Shown piece after piece: positions 9,288 to 17,563 of a DNA stretch of 39,927 nt. Made by a program: the position numbers and the translations under genes. The stretch lies in NCBI GenBank assembly GCA_024230675.1, contig JAAERE010000393.1, positions 1 to 39,927 on the forward strand, written 5' to 3'. Under the pieces are notes generated by a model. That model saw only the letters and a program-made list of their open reading frames with translations. It did not search any database and was not told the origin of the DNA. Each line of letters starts with the position of its first letter. The stretch's first letter is position 1. This stretch comes from a bacterium (GTDB lineage Bacteria; Zixibacteria; MSB-5A5; GN15; FEB-12).

Positions 9288-9851
9288 GTGCAAAACGAAG
9301 AAACCGGAATAATCTCACAGGCGCTCGCGGGGAACCAGAAGGCGTACGCCACCCTGGTCGACAAGCACCGTTCCGCAATCTTCCACATCGTCAAGCGCAT
9401 CGTCCACAACGACGAAATAGCCCGCGATCTGGTTCAAGAGACGTTTATGAAGGCTTTTGCCTCGCTGGCCTCCTATCGCTCAGAGTACCGGTTTTCCACC
9501 TGGCTGTACAAAATCGCCGCAAATTCGTCGATAGACCATCTCCGCAAGAAACGTATCCAGGCACTGTCTCTCGATCGACCGATCGAGACCGAAGACGGTA
9601 CTATGGAGCTGGAAGTGCCCGATTACTCCTACCACCCGGAGCGCGAGCTTGTCAAGAAGCAGCAGCGCTTTTCCATAGAGGAGGCTATCCAGTCCCTGCC
9701 CGATAAATATCGAGAAGTGATCATCTATCGACACAAGGATGATAAATCATACGAAGAAATAGCCGATTTACTTGATATACCGGTAGGAACGGTGAAGGCC
9801 AGGATATTTAGAGCCCGTGAGTTACTTAAGAAGAAGCTCAGAAACGTTTAG
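9288..9851 (+). CDS. ECF-type RNA polymerase sigma factor
   Basis: The 187-residue protein starts with GTG after an AGAAGGG ribosome binding site. Region 2 is intact (DLVQETFMKAFASLASYR...STWLYKIAANSSIDHLRKKR; core binding and -10 recognition), and region 4 carries the -35-recognition helix-turn-helix (YEEIADLLDIPVGTVKARIFRARELLKKKL). Size and linker are normal for the group. No anti-sigma factor with a zinc-binding HxxxCxxC motif or single membrane helix is encoded next to it. Instead a DUF4097-like gene overlaps its 3' end, so the regulon probably includes the envelope genes that follow. Control must come from elsewhere or from the downstream membrane proteins. Confidence 0.93.
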   Translation: MQNEETGIISQALAGNQKAYATLVDKHRSAIFHIVKRIVHNDEIARDLVQETFMKAFASLASYRSEYRFSTWLYKIAANSSIDHLRKKRIQALSLDRPIETEDGTMELEVPDYSYHPERELVKKQQRFSIEEAIQSLPDKYREVIIYRHKDDKSYEEIADLLDIPVGTVKARIFRARELLKKKLRNV

Positions 9852-10848
9852 GCTTGCAGCAAGCCGCAATTGCCCGCTTTCGAGGGCGATAGCGGCGGTC
9901 TCTGCCCTGATCGTCGTTCTGCTGTTCACCGCCACCAATCCCCTGTACGCCAAAGACTTCAGTTTCGATTTTCAGCGAGTTCTGGACACCGGACCGGAAG
10001 CCGAACTGGAACTCAATTACATCAGCGGTGATCTTCGGGTTATCTCCAGCGACGGCGAACGTATCGTTGTGGAGGCGGTCAAGAGAGTCAACGCCGCCGG
10101 TATGGATGAGGCTGAACTGGTAGCCGACCATATCGAAATCAAAATCAAGCACGACAAAAACAAAGTCTCGATCGCAACAAACTATCTTCGCATGAGAAAC
10201 CGCAGCGCCTCTTTCTGGCAGAAAGTTCTCGGAGTCGGGGGAACCGATTCCTTTGGTGAAGTAGATTGGACAATCCGGGTCCCTCAAGGCTGCCGGCTTA
10301 CGGTAATCAACACCAGCGGTAAGATGGACATCTCCCACATATTGGGGGATCTGGACATTCGCACATCGTCGGCCGAGATTGACCTCAACAGCATTGAAGG
10401 ACAGGTGAACATAGAGAATGCATCGGGGGCAACCCGGGGAGAGCTGTTGTTCGGACCGGTGACGCTGCGTCAGGCCCAGGGGAAGATCGACCTTCGCTTT
10501 GTCGAGGGCGACATCAGAATCAAATCTTCTTCCGCCGACGTTACGGTTCGGCAGGATCGGGGCTCGTTTGATCTGACCACGGCGACCGGCAACGTGACCA
10601 TCGAAACCTATCTGGACAGTTCCAGAGATTACTTTGTATCGACGGAGAGCGGGAATATTACTTTGTCGATTCCTGAAACCTCCTCCGGCAATTTACGAAT
10701 AGAGTCACAGACCGGGGATATCAAGACGGATATCCCGATTGCGATTAATTCGATGTCGCATAAGCAGATTGACGGTACGTTCGGCCTGGGCGGCGTATCC
10801 GTGCATTTGATGTCGATTTCGGGCGATGTAACCGTAGCCCAGTTCTAA
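9817..10848 (+). CDS. Secreted DUF4097-like beta-solenoid protein
   Basis: The protein has 343 residues. The GTG start at 9817 lies 35 bp inside the sigma factor gene, implying translational coupling. A positively charged leader and the hydrophobic stretch AIAAVSALIVVLLFTA, ending LYA, make a signal peptide, so the protein is exported. The mature part is a ladder of short repeats of the type GDLDIRTSSAEIDLNSIEG, GDIRIKSSSADVTVRQDRG and GNVTIETYLDSS, the right-handed parallel beta-helix pattern of DUF4097/putative adhesin proteins. These often follow ECF sigma genes. Role unknown; envelope sensing or surface function is inference. Confidence 0.82.
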   Translation: MSYLRRSSETFRLAASRNCPLSRAIAAVSALIVVLLFTATNPLYAKDFSFDFQRVLDTGPEAELELNYISGDLRVISSDGERIVVEAVKRVNAAGMDEAELVADHIEIKIKHDKNKVSIATNYLRMRNRSASFWQKVLGVGGTDSFGEVDWTIRVPQGCRLTVINTSGKMDISHILGDLDIRTSSAEIDLNSIEGQVNIENASGATRGELLFGPVTLRQAQGKIDLRFVEGDIRIKSSSADVTVRQDRGSFDLTTATGNVTIETYLDSSRDYFVSTESGNITLSIPETSSGNLRIESQTGDIKTDIPIAINSMSHKQIDGTFGLGGVSVHLMSISGDVTVAQF

Positions 10849-10880
10849 ACCGCCGCTGACACATAGGAAGTTGTGCTGGC

Positions 10881-12236
10881 ATGAAGCTGAATTCATCCGT
10901 TGTCCATCGAGTTGCGGCTTATGCCGCGTTGGTATCCTTCGTTTGCGGGATATCGGGGTTGGCTCAGGATACGGGAACTTCGGACGACACCACAGCACCT
11001 CCCCTTCAATCAGATATCGACGATTTATCTTCCGAAGACACAAGGGACAGCAACATAGCCTGGCCGGGCGAAGCCGTGTTTCAGGAGATAGAACTGTCCC
11101 CGGAGGGCGTGGTTGCATTCGACAGTCTTGGCAATCGCTGGTATTTTGACTTTGATGAAGACTTTTTCCTGCTCGACCCGCGAGCCGGCGATGAACAGGT
11201 TGGCAGCGAGGGTCGCGCCGGCCCGGATGAACTCGAAGCGGCGGAGGAGCGATGCACCGACCAGAAGATTGTCCGGCATCCGGCGCTGAAGGCGGTGTTC
11301 GTAGGCTATGACGAATACGTCGATGGTGATATTACCGCCTATGACCGCGTGACCGTCAAGGGCTGGGTTAGGGGGGATATCCAGTCCTATAATAAGCGAG
11401 TTTTGGTGACCGCCTCCGGCAGGGTTGACGGCGATATCAAGGCTCCGGCTATTGAAGTCAAAGATGGCGGTCTGGTGCTGGGGGAGCAGATTGTTACGGA
11501 AGCTTACCAGATTCCCCCGATTGACGTCGTTATGGCCCCGTTCTCCTCGGAAGGTATCTGGATTGTGCTGGCTTTCGCGCTGGCGCTCCTGTTGATAGCC
11601 TTCCTGGCCGTATCCCTGGCGCCGCGTCAGTTGAAGAACATTTCCACCTGCATCGTGGAGCACAAGGTCAAAACCTATTTCACGGGATTGCTGTTTCTAT
11701 TTCTCCTGCCGCTGGTAGTTGCTATTCTGTTGATAACCATCGTGGGCATAATTGCCGTCGCCCTGCTGCCGTTGTCCATACTGATAGCTATGACGCTGGG
11801 CATGGCGGTCTGTGGAAGAATGCTTGGCCGGTCGGTACTTAAAAGCATCTTCGGCCAGAAGCAAAGCCTGATGTTCCAATCTCTTTTCGGAGTGCTTGTA
11901 TTTGTGCTGTCCTGGGCCCTGGTCGCAGTCCTGCTCGGGGCCGGAGACTCCGAAGGCGTCGTTTTCGGCTTCGGCGTTCTCTTTCTGGTGCTTTCCATTG
12001 TGGCCACTTCCTATCCGTTGCTGGCCGGTATCGGCGCCGCAGTTTTGACGCGGTTCGGCTTCAGGCAATATGTGAGTTTCCGAGATCAAGTCGCGGAGCC
12101 AGGAGGTCCTGTGCCCGCGCCCGCTCCGCCTCCTCTTTCCGGCAGAATTCCGTCCTCACCGTCCAAGCATAGCCCTCCGAGTCCGCCGTCGTTCGGCCGC
12201 AGGCCCGAGCCACCCCGACCTTCATCCGGCGAATAG
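10881..12236 (+). CDS. Bactofilin-like (polymer-forming) domain protein with C-terminal membrane region
   Basis: The 451-residue protein has a signal peptide (to about residue 28), an acidic spacer, and a short bactofilin-type beta-helix at about residues 130-215 (VDGDITAYDRVTVKGWVRGDIQ, GRVDGDIKAPAIEVKDGG). A membrane domain of four to five helices follows (IWIVLAFALALLLIAFLAV, YFTGLLFLFLLPLVVAILL, ILIAMTLGMAVCG, VFVLSWALVAVLLGA, FLVLSIVATSYPLLAGIGA). The last 45 residues are Pro/Ser-rich and disordered. The architecture matches membrane-anchored polymer-forming proteins. It lies 32 bp after the DUF4097-like gene, so it is probably co-transcribed. Confidence 0.82.
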   Translation: MKLNSSVVHRVAAYAALVSFVCGISGLAQDTGTSDDTTAPPLQSDIDDLSSEDTRDSNIAWPGEAVFQEIELSPEGVVAFDSLGNRWYFDFDEDFFLLDPRAGDEQVGSEGRAGPDELEAAEERCTDQKIVRHPALKAVFVGYDEYVDGDITAYDRVTVKGWVRGDIQSYNKRVLVTASGRVDGDIKAPAIEVKDGGLVLGEQIVTEAYQIPPIDVVMAPFSSEGIWIVLAFALALLLIAFLAVSLAPRQLKNISTCIVEHKVKTYFTGLLFLFLLPLVVAILLITIVGIIAVALLPLSILIAMTLGMAVCGRMLGRSVLKSIFGQKQSLMFQSLFGVLVFVLSWALVAVLLGAGDSEGVVFGFGVLFLVLSIVATSYPLLAGIGAAVLTRFGFRQYVSFRDQVAEPGGPVPAPAPPPLSGRIPSSPSKHSPPSPPSFGRRPEPPRPSSGE

Positions 12237-12313
12237 TGAAACTTTTGACCGCGCCAGACCGTCCATTAGGATAGATAAGCACGACATTCTTGCAGGGCGG
12301 AGGTTAAGTATTT

Positions 12314-13171
12314 ATGGGTAAGTTGAAAACGACTATAGTCGCAGGCCTGTTTCTTCTCCTGGCGTTCGGACAGGCTTTCGCCGATCGAACCGAGGAAGTT
12401 CTTGAGGTCGTTGAGACTGAGGGAGCCGATCAGCTTGAAATCGAGATTGATTTCGGAGCCGGCAAGCTTGACATAGTGTCAGCCGACATGGAAGAGGCGG
12501 CCAAGCTGGAGATTTTCTATTCTCCCCGCTATGTCTCGTACGACATCGACTATTCCACGCGCGGGAACACTGGGCGGTTGTTCCTGGAGAGCGATCTGCG
12601 CCGTCATTCCGATATGGATGATATCGACAACGATTGGGAACTGACGCTCTCGCGACGTTATCCCGTAAGTCTGGAGATGGACATCGGCGCCAGCGAGTCG
12701 ATTATCGACCTGGGTGGTATCCCCCTGACCCGTCTCGTTATGGATGTCGGCGCGACCTCGGGAGTGATCGATTTCTCAGAGCCGAACCCGGAGCGCCTTC
12801 GAGATTTTGACCTAGACATCGGCGCCTCCTCGGTTGAGATCACAGGGCTGGCCAACGCCAATTTTGAACGCATGGATATCTCCAGCGGAGCGGCCTCCTG
12901 TGAGCTTGACTTTCGCGGCGATTTTAAGGGTGAGTCCGAGGTTGACCTTGAAGTTGGTGTGGGATCGGTCGACATAATCATCCCCAGAGGACTGGCCGTC
13001 AGAATCGAAGGTGATGAAAACTGGTTCTCGTCGTTCGACTTTCACGGACTCGATATAGATCAGATCGACGACGATCTCTGGGAATCGCCCGGATTCGACA
13101 GAGCGGAGGATAGACTGACGATTATGATCGATGTTTCAATGGGGTCGGTCGATATTTACGAAAAGCGATGA
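12314..13171 (+). CDS. Secreted toast-rack/LiaF-like (DUF2154-type) protein
   Basis: The protein has 285 residues and a signal peptide ending AFA. The mature part has stacked strands with the repeating pattern DIGASESIIDLGG, DVGATSGVIDFSE, DIGASSVEITGLA and EVGVGSVDIIIPRG. This is typical of the toast-rack N-terminal/LiaF-like beta-solenoid fold found in envelope-stress proteins. It is the last gene of the ECF cluster: a GGAGG lies 12 bases before the ATG, and a strong terminator follows. Family membership is judged from the repeat pattern only. Confidence 0.78.
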   Translation: MGKLKTTIVAGLFLLLAFGQAFADRTEEVLEVVETEGADQLEIEIDFGAGKLDIVSADMEEAAKLEIFYSPRYVSYDIDYSTRGNTGRLFLESDLRRHSDMDDIDNDWELTLSRRYPVSLEMDIGASESIIDLGGIPLTRLVMDVGATSGVIDFSEPNPERLRDFDLDIGASSVEITGLANANFERMDISSGAASCELDFRGDFKGESEVDLEVGVGSVDIIIPRGLAVRIEGDENWFSSFDFHGLDIDQIDDDLWESPGFDRAEDRLTIMIDVSMGSVDIYEKR

Positions 13172-13189
13172 GGCGGAAGCCCGATTGAT

Positions 13190-13219
13190 AAACCGCCCTT
13201 GCCGGGGCGGTTTTTTTTT
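13190..13219 (+). terminator. Rho-independent terminator closing the ECF cluster
   Basis: AAACCGCCC (13190-13198) pairs with GGGCGGTTT (13205-13213), followed by a run of nine T residues. Confidence 0.93.
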
Positions 13220-13278
13220 GGCTGACCAACCGATATAAATGTACAAGACCTCGGGAAACTCCCGGCCGACTGTTGTTG

Positions 13279-13307
13279 TTGACGGAGGTAGCCAAAGCTG
13301 CTAATCA
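13279..13307 (+). promoter_or_regulatory. Candidate promoter for the HtrA/pseudo-HtrA pair
   Basis: TTGACG (13279-13284), a 17-bp spacer and TAATCA (13302-13307), 79 bp upstream of the protease start and after the preceding terminator. Confidence 0.45.
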
Positions 13308-13385
13308 GAGGAAAGGCCTGGAGGGAATCCGGAAGATCCTCGATACCCGAAACATGCGAGCGATAAAGCACCGCAGGAGCGATTA

Positions 13386-14771
13386 ATGTCCAAAGTTCTG
13401 TTAATTACCGGGCTGATTCTGTCACTTGCCGGCAGTCCATCGGCCCAGGTCAACGACCTTCAGGAGAAGATCTTCAGCGCCCGAGACAAGGTGTTGCCGG
13501 CGCTTGTCCACATTCAACCGGTGATAAAGGATTATCGTACCGGAGAGCTCAAGAAGCAGGCCGTGATTGGCTCCGGTGTCATATTTCATCCGGACGGCTA
13601 CGTTGTGACCAACTATCATGTGGCCGGCAAGGCCGAGCGTATCATATGCACTCTCAACAGCAAAGAACAAGTCCCGGCCACGTATATTGGAGGAGATCCG
13701 CCGACCGATATCGCAGTACTCAGGCTCGAACTGGATGAATACGAGGGGGAGATCGCGGTTGCCGATCTGGGCGACTCGGACGCTCTTCAGGTAGGTCAAA
13801 TGGTGCTGGCGATGGGATCGCCCCTGTCCTTGTCTCGTTCAGTATCTTCCGGCGTCGTGTCAACTAAGGACCGCTACTTCTCGAGCGACTACCGGCTGCC
13901 TTCAGGCGAGGAAACCGGCCGCTACAACCTGTGGGTTCAGACCGATGCTGCTATCAACCCCGGCAATTCCGGCGGGCCGCTGGTGGATCTGGCCGGTCGT
14001 GTTATCGGCATCAACTCCAGAGCAACCTTTCTGGCCAACAACCTTGGCTTTGCCATACCCATCAATATTGTCAAAGAAGTTACCGCGGCTATCCTCAGCG
14101 AGGGTAAAGTCGCTCGCAGCTGGATCGGCGTATACGCTCAGGCTCTTCAGGAGCTTGAGGACTATTTCGGCGCCGGTCGTGAGCGAGGTGTGCTGATCTC
14201 GTCGATTGACCCCGGCTCACCGGCCGAGGAGAGCTTTCTCAAGGCCGGCGATGTGGTGCTGGAGATCGACGGTCAGCCGGTTTCGGCCCGCTTCGTGGAG
14301 GAACTGCCGGCTTTTTACAGGTCCATCGCCAGTCGGCCTCCCGGGACCGATATCAACCTGAAAGTCCTTCGCAATGATGAGGAATTCAGTTTGCCGGTGA
14401 AGACCCGCCCTTTGGGGGAACTTCAGGGCGAAGATTTCGAATGCTCCGACTGGGGTTTCACGGTCAAAGCGATCACTCGCCACATGCAGATACAGAACCA
14501 ACTCCGCGACACACTGGGCGTTTTTGTCACCGGTGTTAAGCGGGTCGGGGCCGCCGATCTGGCCGGTCTTCGGAGAGGCGATGTCGTCCTGAACGTAAAC
14601 AAGGAGCATGTTCCCGGTTTCGCCTATTTCACTTCCAGATACGGCGAGTTGGCTGCCGGAGACAGTGAGAAGATACTTCTGACCCTAATGCGAGGCGGCG
14701 CCAAACGCCTGGTGGTCTTGACGGTCGATGGCCAGGAACAGGATGGAGAGGGGGAACCTTCCAATGAATAA
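13386..14771 (+). CDS. Periplasmic HtrA/Deg-type serine protease with two PDZ domains
   Basis: The 461-residue protein has a cleavable signal peptide (to about residue 21). The chymotrypsin-fold domain has the full triad: His78 (TNYHV), Asp108 (TDIAVLR) and Ser195 (GNSGGP). Two PDZ domains follow, at about 240-335 (RGVLISSIDPGSPAEESFLKAGDVVL) and about 360-450 (LGVFVTGVKRVGAADLAGLRRGDVVL). It probably degrades or chaperones misfolded envelope proteins. The downstream HtrA-like gene overlaps its last codons, so the two products are made together. It differs from the second active HtrA in this window (26432-27937), which has a membrane anchor. Confidence 0.93.
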   Translation: MSKVLLITGLILSLAGSPSAQVNDLQEKIFSARDKVLPALVHIQPVIKDYRTGELKKQAVIGSGVIFHPDGYVVTNYHVAGKAERIICTLNSKEQVPATYIGGDPPTDIAVLRLELDEYEGEIAVADLGDSDALQVGQMVLAMGSPLSLSRSVSSGVVSTKDRYFSSDYRLPSGEETGRYNLWVQTDAAINPGNSGGPLVDLAGRVIGINSRATFLANNLGFAIPINIVKEVTAAILSEGKVARSWIGVYAQALQELEDYFGAGRERGVLISSIDPGSPAEESFLKAGDVVLEIDGQPVSARFVEELPAFYRSIASRPPGTDINLKVLRNDEEFSLPVKTRPLGELQGEDFECSDWGFTVKAITRHMQIQNQLRDTLGVFVTGVKRVGAADLAGLRRGDVVLNVNKEHVPGFAYFTSRYGELAAGDSEKILLTLMRGGAKRLVVLTVDGQEQDGEGEPSNE

Positions 14772-16218
14772 GCGAACCCAAGCTATGACTTCAAGTTTCG
14801 TTGCGGCTGTGCTGGTCGCGCTATCGTGTCTTATGCTGCCAGGATCGATTCGAGCCCAGACTTTCGACTTCGATAGGCTGGAAAAAGATGCTCGGCAGTA
14901 CACCGTTATCATCGATATGAAGATCGAGTTCTCGTTCGGTATGCAGAGCAACGAGCACGAACAGAGGCTTATAGGGACGCTCGTCAGCGAGGACGGTCTG
15001 GTGATGTTCGACGGTGGATTTCTGAGCGAGAGTAACCCGCTGTCCCCCATGTCCAGTTTCTCTTTCAGAGCGGACCCAACGACAATCGAGATAACCACGC
15101 TGGAGGATGAGAAGTTTGACGCCGAGTATGTGGGGGTTGACCGTCAGACCGGGCTGGGATTCATCCGCATAACCGATGCGGGGGATCGTCGTTTCACTCC
15201 CGTTGAGTTTGTTACCGGGCGGCAATTTAAACTGGGTGAGTGGCTGGCCGTGTTCATGCTGCTGCCGGAGTTCGTGACGCCGCCAACCGCGGCCGATGTT
15301 GGTATGGTGTCCACGCTGGTTACCTCGCCCGAGGAATTCGCGTTGACGGTCGGGTTCAATTCACTGGAGATGGCTTCGGTGCTTTTCGATGAGGATATGA
15401 GGCCCGTGGGGGTGCTGGGCACGCTCACCGATCCCTCGTCTTCCGACTCTGACCCGGGCGGTCTTATGGAATCCATGGGACAGTTCGCTTTACCCCTCCT
15501 GGGGGTGATTACGGGGGAACGTTTGGATAAGCTGATAGCCGATCCGCCCCAGAAAGGGAAAACTGATCGGGCCTGGTTGGGAATCACGCTTCAGGCCCTG
15601 ACCGAAGATATCGCGGGTTTTCTCAATATGGATACTCCCGGGGGGATAATTGTCAACGAAGTTGTCAACGGGTCCCCCGCCAGCGCCTCCGGTTTGCAGG
15701 TCGGCGATGTCCTGTATGAGATCAACAATCAACAGATCGAAGTCAACCGAGAGGAGGAGCTGGTGGTTTTTCAGAGGCGGATCGCCGACATGGGCGCCGG
15801 GACCTCGGTTGAATTCTCGATCCTTCGCCCGGTGGATGAGACCATCGACACCATAACGCTTCTGGCCGTGCTGGAGGCCGCGCCTCTTGCCGCCTCTGAC
15901 GCCCCCGAATATGAAAACGACCATCTGGAGTTTAAGAGCCGCGATCTGGTTTTCGCCGACTATGTAAGGTTCAACGTCGAGCAGGGCGGGCTCAACGGAG
16001 TGGTGGTATCGGAGCTGAAACAGGGCGGCCTGGCCTATATTGGTGGGTTGCATTTGGGAGATATAATCCAGCGGGTCGACGGAAGCGATATCACTTCGGT
16101 CGACGAACTGTCCGCCTCGATGGCTCTCCTGGAGTCCGAGCGCCCCGAAGAAATCATCTTTTTCATCTGGCGTTTCAACAAGACGCTTTTTGTGAACGTC
16201 AAGACGGACTGGAATTAG
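14764..16218 (+). CDS. HtrA-like pseudoprotease with two PDZ domains
   Basis: The 484-residue protein starts at the ATG at 14764, preceded by GGAGAGGGGG and overlapping the upstream stop by 8 bp (ATGAATAA); the frame is open to an earlier ATG at 14728. A signal peptide ends near RAQ. The N-terminal domain aligns with the upstream protease: IG.LVSEDGLVMFDGG takes the place of the His segment (His to Gly85), and DAEYVGVDRQTGLGFIRI matches PATYIGGDPPTDIAVLRL with Asp changed to Gly130. No GNSGGP motif exists before RPVGVLG. All three catalytic positions are lost, while both PDZ domains (GIIVNEVVNGSPASASGLQVGDVL; GVVVSELKQGG..GGLHLGDII) are kept. It is probably a non-catalytic partner or adaptor of the active HtrA. 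Confidence 0.88.
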   Translation: MNKRTQAMTSSFVAAVLVALSCLMLPGSIRAQTFDFDRLEKDARQYTVIIDMKIEFSFGMQSNEHEQRLIGTLVSEDGLVMFDGGFLSESNPLSPMSSFSFRADPTTIEITTLEDEKFDAEYVGVDRQTGLGFIRITDAGDRRFTPVEFVTGRQFKLGEWLAVFMLLPEFVTPPTAADVGMVSTLVTSPEEFALTVGFNSLEMASVLFDEDMRPVGVLGTLTDPSSSDSDPGGLMESMGQFALPLLGVITGERLDKLIADPPQKGKTDRAWLGITLQALTEDIAGFLNMDTPGGIIVNEVVNGSPASASGLQVGDVLYEINNQQIEVNREEELVVFQRRIADMGAGTSVEFSILRPVDETIDTITLLAVLEAAPLAASDAPEYENDHLEFKSRDLVFADYVRFNVEQGGLNGVVVSELKQGGLAYIGGLHLGDIIQRVDGSDITSVDELSASMALLESERPEEIIFFIWRFNKTLFVNVKTDWN

Positions 16219-16243
16219 ACCCGTATAAGAAGACGACGAAAAT

Positions 16244-16271
16244 GAGGCAGTCCCCTGGGGCTGCCTCTTTT
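16244..16271 (+). terminator. Rho-independent terminator after the HtrA pair
   Basis: GAGGCAG (16244-16250) pairs with CTGCCTC (16261-16267), with an inner CCC/GGG extension, followed by TTTT. Confidence 0.85.
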
Positions 16272-16302
16272 CTTGCCCTGGCCCGCCGCTACTGCCTGAC
16301 AG

Positions 16303-16331
16303 TTGACGAAAAAACAATCCCGCTGTATCTT
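16303..16331 (+). promoter_or_regulatory. Candidate promoter for the cohesin-like secreted protein
   Basis: TTGACG (16303-16308), exactly 17 bp, then TATCTT (16326-16331). Its -10 context GCTGTATCTT recurs in the promoter at 19392. Confidence 0.6.
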
Positions 16332-16622
16332 GCATTTGATTGCCGGGTAGGAAAGAGCCTGCCTACTGTTACTCGCCAAATTCGCCAGAAGCTGCATGGG
16401 AGCAGCCTCTGCCACCGCCGGTTCTTGAGTCGTAAGTTGTTCTTGTTGTTATAGTTGAGCGGTCGGGTTGGGCCTGGCGGCCGATTTGGGCTCTTTTGAT
16501 CCGGACGCAGCTTTCCGGGCACGCCGGTTGCAAGGTACTGCCCGTGGCTCCGGCTTCACCGCTGAAGACCGGCTCCGCAGAGGAAAGACAAGGGAACATC
16601 TCAGCTCGAAAGGGTGAATTGG
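16332..16622 (+). other. Long 5' leader with hairpin potential
   Basis: About 290 bases separate the candidate promoter from the start codon, and no open frame in the leader has a convincing start. Near the 3' part, CGGGCA/TGCCCG pairs around 16515-16550, and a second hairpin (CCGGCTTCA with TGAAGACCGG) follows at about 16552-16575. I cannot match it to a known riboswitch class. Confidence 0.35.
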
Positions 16623-17480
16623 ATGAAAACAAAACTAACGACTTTGACCGTGACGATCTGTCTGGCGTTGTGTCTGGCACCGGCGGTGTCACTGGCCGAC
16701 TATGCCGGAGTCGTTACGGTAGATTCGGTCACCGCTTTGCCGGGCGAGAGCGTCGGCGTCCCAATTTGGCTGCGCGGCAACGATGTGGGCATATCGGCCA
16801 TGTCGATTCCGCTCAAATTCGCCAGTCCTTACGTTACGGTGGATTCTATTTCGCTTTCCAGCGCGGTCTGGGGAGCCTCTTTTGCCGGATATTCGGTAAT
16901 TGACAACGATCAGCAGACGGTCAGTATCACCATCCTGCCGATCGAATCTATATCGCCGCTGCCAGAGGCAGTTTTCGTCGACGGTATCGTAGCGGAGATG
17001 TTCTTCAGCGTGAGCCCGGCGGCCCTGCCTCACAGCGTCTCTATAGACAGCATTTACGAAGACACCCAGGTATTTGGGGATGTTCACGACTTCACGAGAA
17101 TAGATATATCCGACAACACCGGTCTGGGACTGTACCAGCCCGATTACGTCCCGGGCCAGATCGAAGTTCGCATTGCGACTGGAATAAACGACGGCCCCGG
17201 CGGGCTTTCGCTGCCGGCCGAGTTTGCCCTTGACCAGAATTACCCGAACCCGTTCAACCCGACCACGGTGATCGGTTTCGGCCTGCCTGCGGCCAGCCGA
17301 GTCGATTTGCAGGTTTTCAACATTCTGGGCCAGAACGTCAAGACTCTGGTCGATCGGCCGATGGAGGCCGGGTGGCATGATGTAGAGTTTAACGGCGCCG
17401 ATCTTCCCAGCGGCATCTATTTTTACCGCCTGCGCCATGATAATGGCAATCTCACACGAAAAATGATGCTCGTGAAATAA
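16623..17480 (+). CDS. Secreted cohesin-like protein with C-terminal T9SS/FlgD-like sorting domain
   Basis: The 285-residue protein starts at the ATG at 16623, which sits the right distance from AAAGGGTG; a GTG at 16614 is the in-frame alternative. A signal peptide ends VSLA. The next 150 residues resemble a cohesin-type beta sandwich: VTALPGESVGVPIWLRGND near the start, a hydrophobic SAMSIPLKF strand, and a D-rich end. A Gly-rich linker leads to the C-terminal domain, LDQNYPNPFNPTTVIGFGLP...VFNILGQNVKTL...GIYFYRL...RKMMLVK, the type A sorting signal or FlgD-like Ig fold typical of FCB secreted proteins. The cohesin-like assignment rests on pattern and length only. Confidence 0.8.
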   Translation: MKTKLTTLTVTICLALCLAPAVSLADYAGVVTVDSVTALPGESVGVPIWLRGNDVGISAMSIPLKFASPYVTVDSISLSSAVWGASFAGYSVIDNDQQTVSITILPIESISPLPEAVFVDGIVAEMFFSVSPAALPHSVSIDSIYEDTQVFGDVHDFTRIDISDNTGLGLYQPDYVPGQIEVRIATGINDGPGGLSLPAEFALDQNYPNPFNPTTVIGFGLPAASRVDLQVFNILGQNVKTLVDRPMEAGWHDVEFNGADLPSGIYFYRLRHDNGNLTRKMMLVK

Positions 17481-17507
17481 ACGTTTACGCGCAATCTGCC
17501 GACTATT

Positions 17508-17543
17508 ACAGGGACAGCTCGTTTTTGCTGTCCCTGTTTCTTT
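17508..17543 (+). terminator. Rho-independent terminator before the kinase gene
   Basis: A perfect 11-bp inverted repeat (ACAGGGACAGC 17508-17518 and GCTGTCCCTGT 17527-17537) is followed by ttcttt. It ends 20 bp before the kinase start codon, so the kinase is either expressed by read-through or from a promoter not recognised here. Confidence 0.88.
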
Positions 17544-17563
17544 GGGCTAAATTTGGAGCATTA

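Noticed and set aside
14728-14763. Upstream ATG at 14728 as start of the pseudoprotease
   Set aside because: It adds 12 charged residues before the signal peptide, and the ATG at 14764 has GGAGAGGGGG upstream and the usual stop-start overlap.
16480-16600. Cobalamin or c-di-GMP riboswitch in the leader
   Set aside because: Some short similarities, but the conserved cobalamin core and the GEMM tetraloop/receptor pattern are not present.
16689-17438. 249-codon minus-strand frame
   Set aside because: Antisense to the secreted cohesin-like/T9SS gene, whose sorting domain is unmistakable; the shadow arises from GC-rich codon bias.
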